A stretch of 64,000 bases of DNA from Wolfiporia cocos. Taxonomy: Eukaryota > Basidiomycota > Agaricomycetes > Polyporales > Phaeolaceae. The notes beneath the pieces are model-generated. The model saw nothing but the letters and a program-made list of their open reading frames with translations. It was not told the DNA's origin and ran no database searches. Where the stretch lies: contig JACCLO010000002.1 in assembly GCA_029448655.1 (NCBI GenBank), positions 2,852,001-2,916,000 of the forward strand, read 5' to 3'. Position numbers and translations under genes: made by a program. This document shows, one piece after another, positions 47,601-59,585 of the stretch (positions within the stretch are counted from its first letter, which is position 1; each line of letters opens with the position of its first letter).

Positions 47601-50600
47601 GGCTGTCCAAGGACAACGTTAGGTCTACTTCATCCATGAATCGGACTCTCTCCGTGTCCTCGTGACCCATCTTGGAGAGCGACATCCCAAGGTGTTTGAC
47701 ACCGAGAGCAAAGACATTCTGGTGAACATCAGCATCTGTTGCAATCACATACGCTGCAAGTACAAACTTGTTGGGTTATTAAAACTTCGTCGACGAACAG
47801 CTGTATGGCTTGTGATTCTGCGTTTGAGTCATCATGCAAAACACTAATAGAGACGTCGTGCAATTCCACTCGATAATGAAGTGGCGGGCTTGTAGCCGAT
47901 GATGTCACAGCACCATTTTGGCTGTCGTCGTCCTGCTCTTGTGGCGAAGTACTCGAAGAGCCAGTAGTCGAGAAAAATTGAAGCAAGGAGATCACAGGAT
48001 CGACTGCGAAGATTATCTTGGGAGACTCGACCGAGATTTCAACCTCCGCAGGTCCTCCGCCACCAGACTTGGTATAGAGCAACATGACCTGGTTCCGATC
48101 ATGTTTGGCTGCCGGGATGATTTCACGAAATTTCATCTCCCCCGGACGTGTGCTGTTCATAGTCAATGCCTTGAAAATGACTTGCGCTTCCATTGATCCG
48201 TCTGACAACATCTTGGCCCTCAAGTTGTTCCCCTGCAGAGCGAACTTTGCAATACCGTGGTCGCTTCGATTCGAATCACTTGTTGCCAGGCAGTCATAAA
48301 GGTGCAGTCTGACAGCCTCAACAGTCACAACCAGATCGATTGCTGTCCAAGACCCAGAAACAAGCATAGGCTGCTTAGGTCGTAATTCAGGATGAGGATC
48401 GACCTTCGGGGTCGGTACCGGCGAACCACTCTTTGATTCACCTGGTGACAATGCCATAGATGATTGGTCGGCCTGCGTAGCACCTTCAGAAGCACCAGAA
48501 AGCACTCTTGGAATGGATTGGGATAAGTTGATCAGGAAGGCAAATTGAAGTTGAGTTAGGTATAGCCCAACATCAGATATCTGAATGGAGATCTAACAAC
48601 GTCCATCAGAGGATGAACACACAGCGATCAAACCACTTTAATACCTGAGTATCTGGACGATTCAGATCTATGGCGCGATTTATCTGCGCCAACTGTACAA
48701 TATCCGCAGTGATGTCGATATCCTCGACGATCTTGAGCACCGAAGGCAGTTCCTCGTGGTAAAATGTGGAAGAAAGCTGAATCCCTCGGAGGCTGGCATG
48801 GATTCTATCTGCAGGGCCATCATAGCTGTTCTTTGCGCTCAACTCGCCAAGGCGCATGGTAAGCACATCCAATGATCGCAGGGGATCAGATGGAAAGACG
48901 AGGATTGGCGACTTGATCGTAACATCGAATAGCATGCGCTCGATTTCGGAAGCTCTCTGAGCCGCAGCTTCCGCAGCTGCATCGTAAAGTCCTTTGAGTT
49001 TAGCTAGCTTGGTGAGAAACAGATAAATATCGCGTAAGGGCTGTTCGACGTAATGCATCTTCAGCGACCCAGCATTGAGAGATACTGATGATTTCGCGCC
49101 AGCGTACGTCTCCTTATCGTTGGGATCGAAAGTCTGGTACTGAAAGTCGGCAAAATTGTCTCCCTCGATGGACAAGATCTGTTTGAAGGCGGGGAGTGTG
49201 GTTTGCGTCTGAGAGTTATCATGCAGCTCCAGACTTCCTAGTCTGCCGGTTATATGCATGCGACTAGCACGCAAAAGTATGGAGACGTCAGCGGTCGAGA
49301 GTGATAGCGTCGCCAGCTGAACGTCCTCGTTTATGAGAATCACTTTGGGTACGCCTCAGCATGTACGACCGGCGTTGCCAAACAGAAGCCATACCTTGTA
49401 CACTAGCCAGCTTTACGATGACCTTGATCCTGTCAATCGGAATATCGTCCCTCTCAGCTACCGCAAGCGGATCGGTAGAAGCATCAGGAGACGGGAGGAT
49501 AAATGACTCTGATCCCTCGTCCTTTTTCTCTGGGACGAAGGTCGTCATGATAAACTCGTATAGAGTGATTACCGGTTCTGGGGCGGCACGGAAGATGAAC
49601 GTAGTAACGACTATATCGACGCTCTGGTTGATCCCTTGGTATACAGGCATGAATTCTGGAGAAAGTGGCTGCACGCGAGTATACTTGACCATAAGAAGGT
49701 CGCCATCTGTCGCTGCTGCAGATGAGGAGATGCACTCTAGCGGACGTTTCCCAGGCTGGTTGACATTCATCGAGACTGATCTATTTCGGTTGTGAGATGC
49801 ATTCACAAATGATCAGATGGGAAGCATACCTCAGACTAACATCAACAGTCATGACATGTTTCTCCATGGCGAACAGCAAGTTGAACTGTTCGAATGAGAC
49901 ATTCCCCATGGCTCTCTCAGTACCCTCCGCGTTGGACTTGAACAACGACGCTCGCAGCATGTCGACCTTGAATTCAAATTCGACCAGATGTTGATGGAGA
50001 GCACGCTTCTACAAACATTCTCAAGATGCTATCGGGGCAGTATCTCAACCATAGACTTACGTCGCCGACGTCATCAGCGGCGTCATAGAATTCTTCCTTC
50101 TCTTGCTCCTCGTCCTCGTCCGTCGAGGTCGAGCTTTCGCTGTCCTCTCCATCCTCGACAGTATACTCGGTGCCCGCAGTGAACAAACCTGTCGATAGTC
50201 TGAAAGTGCTAGGCAGCTGGGGGGCCATCGCAGGGCGCGCAGGAAGCTTCATAGCCTCAGCATCAAGATTAGGTATAGCCACATCGATCAGTCGCATAAG
50301 AGCCTTGTATTTGCTATCCGACAGGTTCATCTGCAGATTTGGTAGGTGCCCGAAAACCTTGAAGCGTGCTAGATTGTAAGCAGTCGGAACAATGGAGTTC
50401 TGGACCTGCAGATCAAGGCTGATCCTCTCGAGCAGGTGGAGCATGTCCTGGTTGTCTGATTTCAGCGCTTTCAGGCAGGATTCTAAATCGTTTCCGATCA
50501 AGAACTGCAAAGGTATACTCAAGCATCTGCGGTATGAACGTCTGAAGGCGTACGTACCTGCGCGTCTTCCAGTTTGACTGTCAATCTATCATACATCATT

Positions 50601-53491
50601 GACTCTAAATGTTTGTAGTCTTCTTCGGTATACTCTTGCTTCCGTTTCGCGTGGATTGCTTGAATCGCATCCTTGCTCCCGAGCTCACTCTCAACCGCGA
50701 TATGTCCAGCGTCGATCACGAGATGCCTGCAATTGTGGGTAGTGATGCTACAAAGCGGATGAGCAAGCAAGACATGTCTGCCTCAGAGCACGCACTCTTC
50801 CGGAATTATGAGGATGGGCGCGTTCAGATCCATGTGCACATCGATTGTCTTATGTGTCTGCAGCGCGTACTCCAATCCAGCTCTTGTCTCCTTGCGCAAA
50901 CCCTCCAGTGTCTGGCTAGCTACGTCCTGATGATGAAGATTAAAGACTGCGGGATTTGTATGGGATCACTTTCGAACGTACAAGAAGTGCCTCCACTGAT
51001 TCTAGTTGGCTCTCAGGAGGTTTAAAAAACTTGTATACCGCTTCGATATAGCCACGATGGTAGACAATCTCCATGTAGCGCATTTTAACCTCCAGGGCGC
51101 TGTTCGCGCGTTCGTCGAGGGGATTCTGCTCAAATCTCAAGAACAAGAACGGGTCGACCATGTCGGATATTCTCTCATCTCTCTTGTCCACGACTTGCGT
51201 CTGCGCGACACCATCACCTTCCTGCCTCTCTTGCACGTGTACAATTTGTTTGTAGAGTGTGTTGTCGGTTGTGCCATCATATACCGCAAATCCGCCCAGT
51301 GACAACGACGTCTCGAAGCTCTCCGGCCGCTGGAGGAAGTTTACCTGAAAGACTTCGGACACGACGGACAGGATTTCCGTATTCTTCCCGTGCGGGTCTG
51401 ACTTCAGCGCGAACAGACCCCGGTTGAGCTGTGCCACGACGCGGGTCTTGAGGGTGTCCCGAAGTGTTTCAAATGATTCCGCTAGTGCCGCCTTTTCGTC
51501 ATAGTCGAGAGCTTCGTAGAGCTGTTTCCGCTGCTCGTCCGTCATTTCCCCGGAGAAAGCGGATTCGTCAGAGCCGGCGTCTTTTTCAGAGCTTGACCCC
51601 GAGGAGCCCCAAATCCAGCTTGACCAGCTGCTCCGTGGCTGAGCTTCTTGCTGTCTCTTCTTCTCTTCTTCCACTCGCTTCCGGGATGCCATGTCTTTCC
51701 GGAGCTGCGATCGCGCAATCGAGCGGTAAAATCGGATATCTTCATACGAAAGCTTCCTCTCGAGCGCACTGAGCTCGGCTGTCTCCTTATATGCCATATA
51801 TCAGGGTTGAGTCAGCACATATCCAAATATCGATATCTGAGAAGCACGCACTGGATCTATAAGTAGATTGAGCTGTTTTCGCCTAAAGAGCTCTACATAT
51901 CGGTGGCGGTCATCGCGTCGTTCTGCGAAATACGCCCACGTCCATTTGTGCTTGCGCTCGTGGACCTCATCGAGAATAGCTCGGCCCGCGAAGCGGAGCA
52001 AGGCTCTAGCACGGTTCTCGGTCAATTCATCTGTATTGGGGCGGAACTTTTGATACTGCCAGATCAAAGTCAGTTATGAATATCTGATCACCGCCGCACG
52101 GGGTTGCTTCACCTGATGCTGTCGCACGTAAAAGTGGTACATATCGACTAGCGAAATCGTGTCCCGGTACTGGTTATCATCGAGAATGACGCCGATCTCA
52201 TCGAATAGAAGTTGGACGTCGAATTGGGGTTGATCCTTGCTCTGGTCATGGTTCATGATGATCTGCACAACCGGTAAGGCAAGCGGCAATTTGCAAAAGC
52301 ATAAAGCTAACCCTGCCCTCGCCGGTCACAGGCTTCAAGACAAATTGATGATTGGGAAGGTGATCTCCTTTCGGAATCTACACCAATGCGTCAGAGGATC
52401 GCTCCGTTCATCCGTTGATCAACTCATGGGACTACGCACCTGTTCAAGGAACTTCTGAATGAACTCCGCATGGGATAGACCTGCCATGCTCTCTGCATCG
52501 GTGTCGAAGTAAACTGCTAGTGATTGTAGTTTGCCTAGCTAAATGTAAAAGATTTATCAATTTCGATTGTTCGAGCACAAAGACGATAGATGAACTTTAT
52601 GAACTGCACCGGCCTTGCTGTCGATGAAAGCGGGCTCCCATTTCTCGTTCACGGACTGCGCCGTAAAGTCTGCTAGAGTCACACCAGCAGCAAACGGATG
52701 CTGCGGGAGGAAGTCATCAACTGGAACCGTCAGACATAGAAGCCACGAGGAACAAAGCTCACTCCTGGAACGCTCAGCTTATCTTCGTAGCGGATGTGTA
52801 TGTTCTTGACGGACACCTGGAGGTTGTTTACAATCTTTGTAATCAATGACGAGAGCAATCCTTGAGATTGTGGGGAGTCTATGACAATATTGAGTCTGAA
52901 AGTTAGGGAGATCAGGGCTTAGGGTGACCTTGTGAGACTTCCGACTGTCCACGCATATGCAGCAACTCCGCGTTCTCCAGACGTTCCATCTTGGCGGCCT
53001 GCGCCCTCTTCTCTTCTTCATTTGGGTCGTACGTTGATTCGGACGATGGAATGACGAGTAAGTACACATCTTCTATCTGAACTTCTACTGGCTGGTTCCC
53101 CAAGTTCATCCAATGGAGGGAAAGTGTGAACTGGCCCAAGTGACCTGACCGTGCGTTAGCGCTTCTTGCAGTGCGTTTCATCTCTCGTACCTTCGATTAC
53201 GTCGACCGGCAGCCTGAACTTGTCCAGGGCACCCTTCTTTAATCGCAAATTACGGAGTGTTACACGACCTGTGCGGGTGATGGGTTGAGATAACAAGAAG
53301 CATCTCATGCGACACACCTTGAGTTATCCCGTAGTTGACCTGGCCCATATCCAGGTTCTCGACGTAGGGGGCGAGAACCCGGTTGAACACCTGCATTTGC
53401 CGAAAGGTCAACAGCCATCTCACGACCACGACGTGCGGGCAATGCGCACAATGTTCAAGACCTCTCTGGCAGGGTCTGTCCACCACACCAT
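41646..53491 (-). CDS. VPS13: VPS13 bridge-like lipid transfer protein
   Basis: Very long rod that moves lipids between membranes at contact sites. Start ATG 53489-53491 (M-V-W-W-T-D-P-A-R-E-V-L-N); the second exon gives F-N-R-V-L-A-P-Y-V-E-N-L-D, the chorein N-terminus, then L-R-L-K-K-G-A-L-D-K-F. The extended groove runs from about 53000 to 47200, with landmarks V-S-V-K-N-I-H-I-R-Y-E-D near 52800 and F-D-V-Q-L-L-F-D-E-I-G-V near 52200. The adaptor-binding (VAB/SHR-BD) region lies about 47200-44000, including N-K-T-G-L-P-F-A-V-R-P. The ATG2_C-like region is about 43240-42400 (N-P-V-G-L-F-N-N-V-S-S-G-V, G-F-F-K-G-I-G-K-G-L-I-G). The C-terminal PH-like domain ends at the TAG 41646-41648. Dozens of short exons; about 3,100 residues. 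I did not splice every exon, so small lesions cannot be excluded. Converges on the DENN gene with 250 bp between stops. Confidence 0.93.
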
Positions 53492-54533
53492 AGTGATTGT
53501 GACTGCCGTCCAGTCCTTTGGGGATGCTTACGGCGAATGGTGTAAGACAACGCGTTAGTGCTGAGCGCAGTCAAGCCGGCTGTAAGACGCGTTCCATACG
53601 CGTACGTCATGTTACCTAACGAGGGAGCGCATCAGGTGACCTGCGCACCCTCGCGTCGCGATCTAAAGTCGCGTCGTCGCCTGGCAGGTTGCGTACAATC
53701 CAACAACGTCTGCACAGGCCCCAACACTCCGTCTCGGCTGATGGAAAATTGTCTCTTACGTTGCTTTGCAACATGACGGTCGCATTGTCGACTGCGCATC
53801 GATCGTGAGCTCCCGGGGGCTAATTCGCTCTACATGATGCACGACGCTGCCTTTTCGCCATTCACTAAAATTGCTCCCAGAACCACGCCTCGCTCAATGC
53901 GCGCTACCGAATGTATGCGCAAGAAATGCCTCTTGACACGCCTAGACAAGCACGGGCCCGGCATTGGGGCCGTGTGGCACTTCTGTATCACCGACATCAA
54001 ATGCATTGTGGCGAGATGCGTCAATTAGTTCTGCCGCGTGGCTCCCCGCAGGGATTCCCCGCGTTCCCCGCCGCCGAGGCCGCCTCTGGAGCCCATTCTG
54101 CGCCGAGACGGCCGTCCATGTTCGAGGACCAATATCGCGAGACGTTCGAGGGCCAGTGTCGCAAATCAAAGTCGTACGGTCAAGTGCCCCCTGCATCTGC
54201 CGTGACATTGGGCGGGGACTATTGAGCGCTCCGGGCCGGCAGGTGACACAACCGAGCAGTCTCCCGCATCGGCGCACCGGCCAATGCGCGCAACAGGTGA
54301 CGATCGAGAGCAGTTCGAGAACACATTTTGGACTACCTACCGATCAGTCCCGTGTAACCTTGCCCTTCCCGGATTCCTCCGCGAAGATCGCAACGAGGAC
54401 TTCATACACTCTACTTAAACGACCTGCTGCCAATGCATCTGCACGGCCGTCGAGGTTACTTGCTCGTCTGATCGCTCCTCCCTACTCTACATCTCCTCTG
54501 TTCACTTCGTCCTCACCGTAGTCTTTGCCCAAC
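53492..54533. other. Divergent upstream region, VPS13 / unknown gene
   Basis: About 1.04 kb. A plus-strand frame at 53964-54521 (185 codons) and antisense frames over the same bases look like composition-driven openness; no domain seen. The last 100 bp are C/T-rich, fitting a leader for the gene at 54534. No TATA or repeat that I can support. Confidence 0.5.
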
Positions 54534-55270
54534 ATGATGTCCATGCTCCCCCGACCCGCCCACCTACCCCTCCACGTCGAGAACCACGAGCCGCAGGACG
54601 TGCAGCTCAATGAGGTGAGCCCTATCGCCTCGTGCTCAGCCGGAGCCTGATACGATCCCCCGAAGCTCGGTGATCTTCAGGATGCCTTGGAGCCCTTCGC
54701 AAAGTAAGTAGTCCACTGCCCTCCAAGTCGACCCAGCTGACGGTCCTTGGGTCCGAACCACAGATTGATCCGTCGGTCTGGCCGCTCTGTTCGACTATAC
54801 TGCACCATACCGACAACGTGCTCCTCTTCTTCGCCTACATGTTAGTTCTAGACCAGGCCTCTATGACGGTCCGCTAACGCCTGTGACAGGTTACGACCTT
54901 CACGACCTGCATGACCTCCGTTCCCGATCTCTCGTATTCGTCCATAATCTCGTCGAGTCCCTCAAGGCGTCTGGGGTGCGTGGCTGAGATAACAGCTGCT
55001 ATGTAGATGACTTACCTCGCGCGACAGATCCCAGCGTCCTACAAACTTCAGCCATCTAATTGCCCAATCTGCCTAATCTGTGTTCTCCCTCTCGGACTCG
55101 ACGCCAACCGGATGAAAGCTGCTGCCATCGCTGCCGTGCAGAATGCCCACTTTGACTCTAAGTGCGTTATATACGCCTGCATCTCGGCGCAATCATAGTT
55201 GACGTATCGCCCCAGGGAAAAGGCATTGCTCGCTGATCTCCAGGACGGCCTCGCTCTTGTCATCACGTAG
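54534..55270 (+). CDS. Uncertain small gene, five to six exons
   Basis: ATG 54534 (M-M-S-M-L-P-R-P) runs to a good GTGAGC donor after Q-L-N-E. Later exons could be about 54681-54703, 54764-54840, 54891-54978, 55028-55159 and 55219-55270, joined by plausible GT-AG introns and ending at TAG 55268-55270. The best protein-like parts are S-L-V-F-V-H-N-L-V-E-S-L-K-A-S-G, L-Q-P-S-N-C-P-I-C-L-I-C-V-L-P and the tail E-K-A-L-L-A-D-L-Q-D-G-L-A. The exon at 54764-54840 reads more naturally in a frame (I-D-P-S-V-W-P-L-C) that does not join to its neighbours, so either the model is wrong or the gene is damaged. Family unknown. Confidence 0.35.
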
Positions 55271-55937
55271 CTCCACGGACATCTTTCTCCTTATGCCTGG
55301 TCTTCTCTGCATGGTTCACACTGTATCTATATATCCCTTTCCGCATTTTCACATAGTTCCCACTGCTCTACGTGTCCCCAGCTGATCCACAAAGTACAGT
55401 ATCTCCTCGTATCCCCTATCAGAGTGGTCGTGTGTTTGTTCATGGGCAATGCAATGGCTCGTATTCCCCATCCTATGCCCTCGCGTGATGCAACCCCAAC
55501 ACATCGTATCTAGTGGCGTCCATTCAGGGCCTGTGATTGTCCATCGCCGCACACTCTAGCCTGTACGGTTACCGACGGCAATATCACATGGGGAGGTGCC
55601 TACTCGAGCCCACAAGGTCCGTGCACTGCGAGCATCGCATGATCGTGTCATGTTACATCGCGTCACGGAAGCCTGTCGCGATGCACTCGACAGTCGCGTG
55701 CACGGCAGCGGCGTCGCGTATCAGTCTGTGAGGTACATTTGCCGCAACAAGGAGACGGAGGGGTCTATATGGGACGACGAACATGGCTGGAAGGAGAACG
55801 ACAGTTCGGATCGGGGCGCCCACGGCGTGCAATCGGGAATCGAAATTTGCGGAAGCACGCGCTTTGCCAGCGACCACTCGAGACGCGCCCATAAATCAAG
55901 CAGTCTCTCTCTCCTTCTCTCCTCCTCTTCGGTCCCC
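55271..55937. other. Intergenic upstream of ELO
   Basis: About 670 bp. A frame open from 55596 into ELO would add 114 residues without family support. The last 60 bp are C/T-rich (CTCTCTCTCC-like), typical for a leader. No gene seen. Confidence 0.55.
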
Positions 55938-57205
55938 ATGGCTCCCGTCGCAGACTTCATTGCCAGTGTCGTCCCGTGGTCTATCCCCCGCCACCTGAGG
56001 TACTATGTCCCTGGCGAGACTCCCCTGTCCACGCCGCAGGAGGTGTTCCCGGCCCTTGCCGTGTATCTCGTCATCGTCTTCGCCCTCCAGGCGTACATTA
56101 AAAATAGGCCGCCATTGAAGCTGCAGGGTCTCTTCCAGTTGCACAACGTCATCCTCAGCGCGGGCAGCGCGCTTCTGCTCACCGTGATGGCCGAGGAGAT
56201 CGCGCCGCTGTTCCTCAATCACAGTGTGTTCTGGTCGATGTGCGATGAGGGCATGTGGACAGATGTGACTTCCTTTCGCATTCTCGAGTGGAACAGGCTC
56301 TTGAATGCGCATTTTACAGAGGCTGGAGTTCTTTTACCTTATCAACTATTACTTCAAGTACCTCGAGCTCATCGACACGGTCTTTTTGGCTCTAAAGAAG
56401 AAGCCTCTCGGTACGTCATATTACGCGTGCATTCACGCGTTTCCTTACGCCTGTGGGGTATTCGCAGCTTTCCTGCATGTGTTCCATCACTCTGCCACTG
56501 CTCTCCTGTGCTACACCCAGCTGAACGGGAAGACGAGTGTGGTACGTGGCATTCAGACGTACGTTCGTGATGCGCTCCCTGACTCTATAAATAGCAATGG
56601 GTCCCCATCACGATTAACCTGTCTGTCCACGTCGTAATGTGTATGTGCACGCGTCTTGCGGTGATGATCACGGTCTTACAGCAATTCTAGACTACTACTA
56701 CTACGCTACTGCCGGAGGTGCCAAGATCTGGGTATGTCAAATCTCACATCCGCGTGATAGCACGAAGTCTCATCACCGTGCAGTGGAAGAAACACCTGAC
56801 GACGATGCAAATTGTTCAGTTCGTCATCGACCTCTTCGTCGTGTACTTCGCAAGTGAGTTGAGGCTGTACATGGGGCATTATGCAAATGTGGCTGATGCG
56901 GTGATTGTCAAGCTTACTCGTACTACGCTGCCAACTACTGGCCCACTTTACCGACCCTGGGCTCATGCGCTGGGACGGAAGCTGCTGCGGTCTTTGGCTG
57001 CCTTCTTCTGTCAAGCTATCTGGTGCTGTTCGTCCAGTTCTACATTCAGACGTACAAGAAGCCAGCCAAGGCCAAGGGTAAGGCGCCTGTGGTCAACGGC
57101 AAGCCCTACGCCAACGGCAACGGCGTCGCGAACGGTCATGGGTACGTCTTTTCCGGTCATTATCAGAAAGATTTCTCATCGTTGCCCAGGCACAAGCTTG
57201 AGTGA
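55938..57205 (+). CDS. ELO-family fatty acid elongase (3-ketoacyl-CoA synthase)
   Basis: Condenses malonyl-CoA with acyl-CoA in the ER, first step of very-long-chain fatty acid elongation for sphingolipids. Start ATG 55938 (M-A-P-V-A-D-F-I). Exon 1 ends at T-D; exon 2 opens [20 protein letters not shown], the family hallmark. The catalytic histidine box is L-H-V-F-H-H near 56475-56490. Further spans are in [25 protein letters not shown] and [12 protein letters not shown]. The C-terminus is Lys-rich (K-K-P-A-K-A-K-G-K). About seven membrane spans, roughly 320 residues. Resembles yeast Elo2/Elo3 more than Elo1 by general pattern, which I hold loosely. Confidence 0.92.
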
Positions 57206-59585
57206 GCGCGTTCTCCCACTCTGGAAGGCGCTGCGAATCGCTTCGGCCTGGGGACCAAAACCTGACGAAATCAGCAACGATACACCTGCTTCATTGCATG
57301 TATACCCCTCGGCGCGCCATGACAACATTACTCACTCTCACTGCATCTGTCTGTTGTCCACTCGTTTTAGTGTAGATCCTGTTTAATTGTATACTGGGGT
57401 TCATGTGACAAGCGGCGCGTCCGGATCTTTCGTCGGGACTTGTTCATTCATCGTATGGTACGGTAGTATACGTAAACTTTAGAAGCTAGGCGTGTAGTTG
57501 GCAATGCATGGAACTGACATGAGTAAGGCGGATATCGTGTCGGAGCGCTGCGAGGCTGTCTTGCTACAACGCCGAAATCGTTCCACAAGGCTGGGACAAT
57601 TGCTTACATCGATTCCTGTTTGCTCTCTGCTAAATCTGCTGTCAAGGACATTACTGATACTGTCATCCTCATAGAATAATGCAACTGGCGATGCTTTTTG
57701 CTGAGGTTGATGCGAGGTCGTGCTTGTGAATCACGCAAGGCCAACAGTGCATGTTTGTGGTATCGTGCCAATCGTATCCTCGACCATGTGAGCATTCGCT
57801 TTATTCCGTGTGCCCTACAATGCTAAGTGACAGCACGTTGCCGCTGCCTGACATATAGCAGTATCGTCGAGCGACACGTCCGAGCCATCTACTTATAGAA
57901 GCCTCTTAGTGGTGCCGTTGACCCGAGACATCGAGCGCTGTCTCGTTTGCCTCCCATCACGCAGTTCAGCGCTGTCTCAAAGCAGTTCAATAGATCTGAC
58001 TAGTCGTTGCTATCCGACATGTCTGAGCATACCACATCATCTCGTACAAAAGGCGGAAAGAAGAGCGGGACGACAGCGCCGAAGCCATCTACCAGCTTAC
58101 CTAATGTTTCTGAATCAATGCGCGATAGGGAGTATGTCAAGCGAGTGCGACTGAGCAACTCCAAATCTCAGGCGGCCAAATTCTGCAAGCGAAGGCTGGA
58201 AGCTGCCTGTATACGAGAGAAAGTAGGTCGCAACGCGAGAAGGCGAGACGATGATGCGTACGACACTACATCTTGACAACGATCCGGGCCGGCAGATTCG
58301 TGGCGATCATACAAAGTCTCGGAACACGCTGTATTCTCGTCCTTGTATCAATGCAGATGCACGATAAACCAGGGATGATATGTGCGAACCCTATTTGTAT
58401 GTTGCTATTGCTGCCTCAGATCCGGGCTTGCAGAGCCTAGCCTGGCATTGCAACTATTGCTGTAGACCTGGACGTGGATTACCCGCACAACAGACGGTGA
58501 TGTCTGCCACAAGATTGGGTTAGGTACGGGCGAAAGCAAGGAGAATGCTACCAATGCCTGTTACGTGGACACCAGTCGATGATTCGTCATTAATTGCAAC
58601 CCGGTGGTGTGGACCAAGTTTCTACGAGACGAGCACAAGCCCGTCGACGACGTGAATCATCCTTTCAAAGGTGATTGCGCACACGATTCGTTGTTGTCGG
58701 GGGCAATTATCACGTTGTCTTCACGGAATCCTAGTGAGTGATAAATTCACGTATGGCTTACTCGGCTGAGGCCAATATACACTACAGGAGCGGAGTGTAT
58801 GGGTTGCTGCGGTCAGCGTTGTGACGATAATCTCTGCCGGCAGCGCTACTTGATCCATTGCCATTGGCACCATCACCAGCCCCATGTTTGTCATTTCGGC
58901 ACGTCGTTGGTAGACGTCGTTTTGCCGTGTCACATTCGTGGTATTGTGATGGGCACACATAACACGAAAGGGGCTGCCATAGAAGTGGCGTAGATCATCT
59001 TACCGGGCCCCTCTGCATGCACGTCATGCCCACAATGTGGCGGTGTTAGGATCTAACTACGCTGCGGCTGCCCTGCCAAGCTATGCCGCATCAGTGTTCA
59101 TGCAGCTGGGAGACAGGAGCACATGCCAGTGTCTATGTTTGCAAGTAGTCGGCATGTGCGCAGCAGCTGCTGGCGACATGTGCACAGTACGAATGTGGTC
59201 CTCGCGACAAATCTCGACCTCGACTAGAAGGACTGAATGGGATCCGCTGTTAGATTGTTGGCGGGGCGATCAGATCTGCCTCGCCGATCGGCGAGCGGAG
59301 TTCGGATCCTATAACGCTGCAGCGGGTCGCTGTGCCCCTACATTGATTATCCGTATATAATGCAACCACACACCGTTCGTTGCACGCATCCATCTCATAT
59401 CTGAGCTTCATCCTGCGTGATTACTGCGAAACGTGTCGCACCCTGCACTCGCACCAGGCCACTTCCTGCCGGCATTGCTACTGACGCGAGGCCCGGCGGG
59501 CCGCCAATGTATGCATTTGGCATTCATCCTGCCCAGTGCTAGCACCTTCATCAATCTGTAGCGGCTTCGTCTTTCCTGTCATAAC
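57206..59585. other. Intergenic, 2.4 kb, with one weak small ORF
   Basis: Between ELO and the RasGAP gene. An ATG at 58019 opens a Lys/Ser-rich frame to 58276 with a basic stretch (K-R-V-R-L-S-N-S-K-S-Q-A-A-K), followed by a possible donor near 58223. The basic stretch only loosely resembles a bZIP region and no leucine heptad follows. Other frames are short. No repeat or RNA gene that I can support. Confidence 0.45.

Noticed and set aside
53964..54521. 185-codon plus-strand frame upstream of the small gene
   Set aside because: Opposing frames are equally open, composition is Arg/Ser/Pro-rich and no domain is seen.
58019..58276. bZIP-like small protein
   Set aside because: Spacing of the Asn and Arg in the basic stretch does not fit the bZIP signature and no leucine heptad follows; kept only as a note in the intergenic entry.
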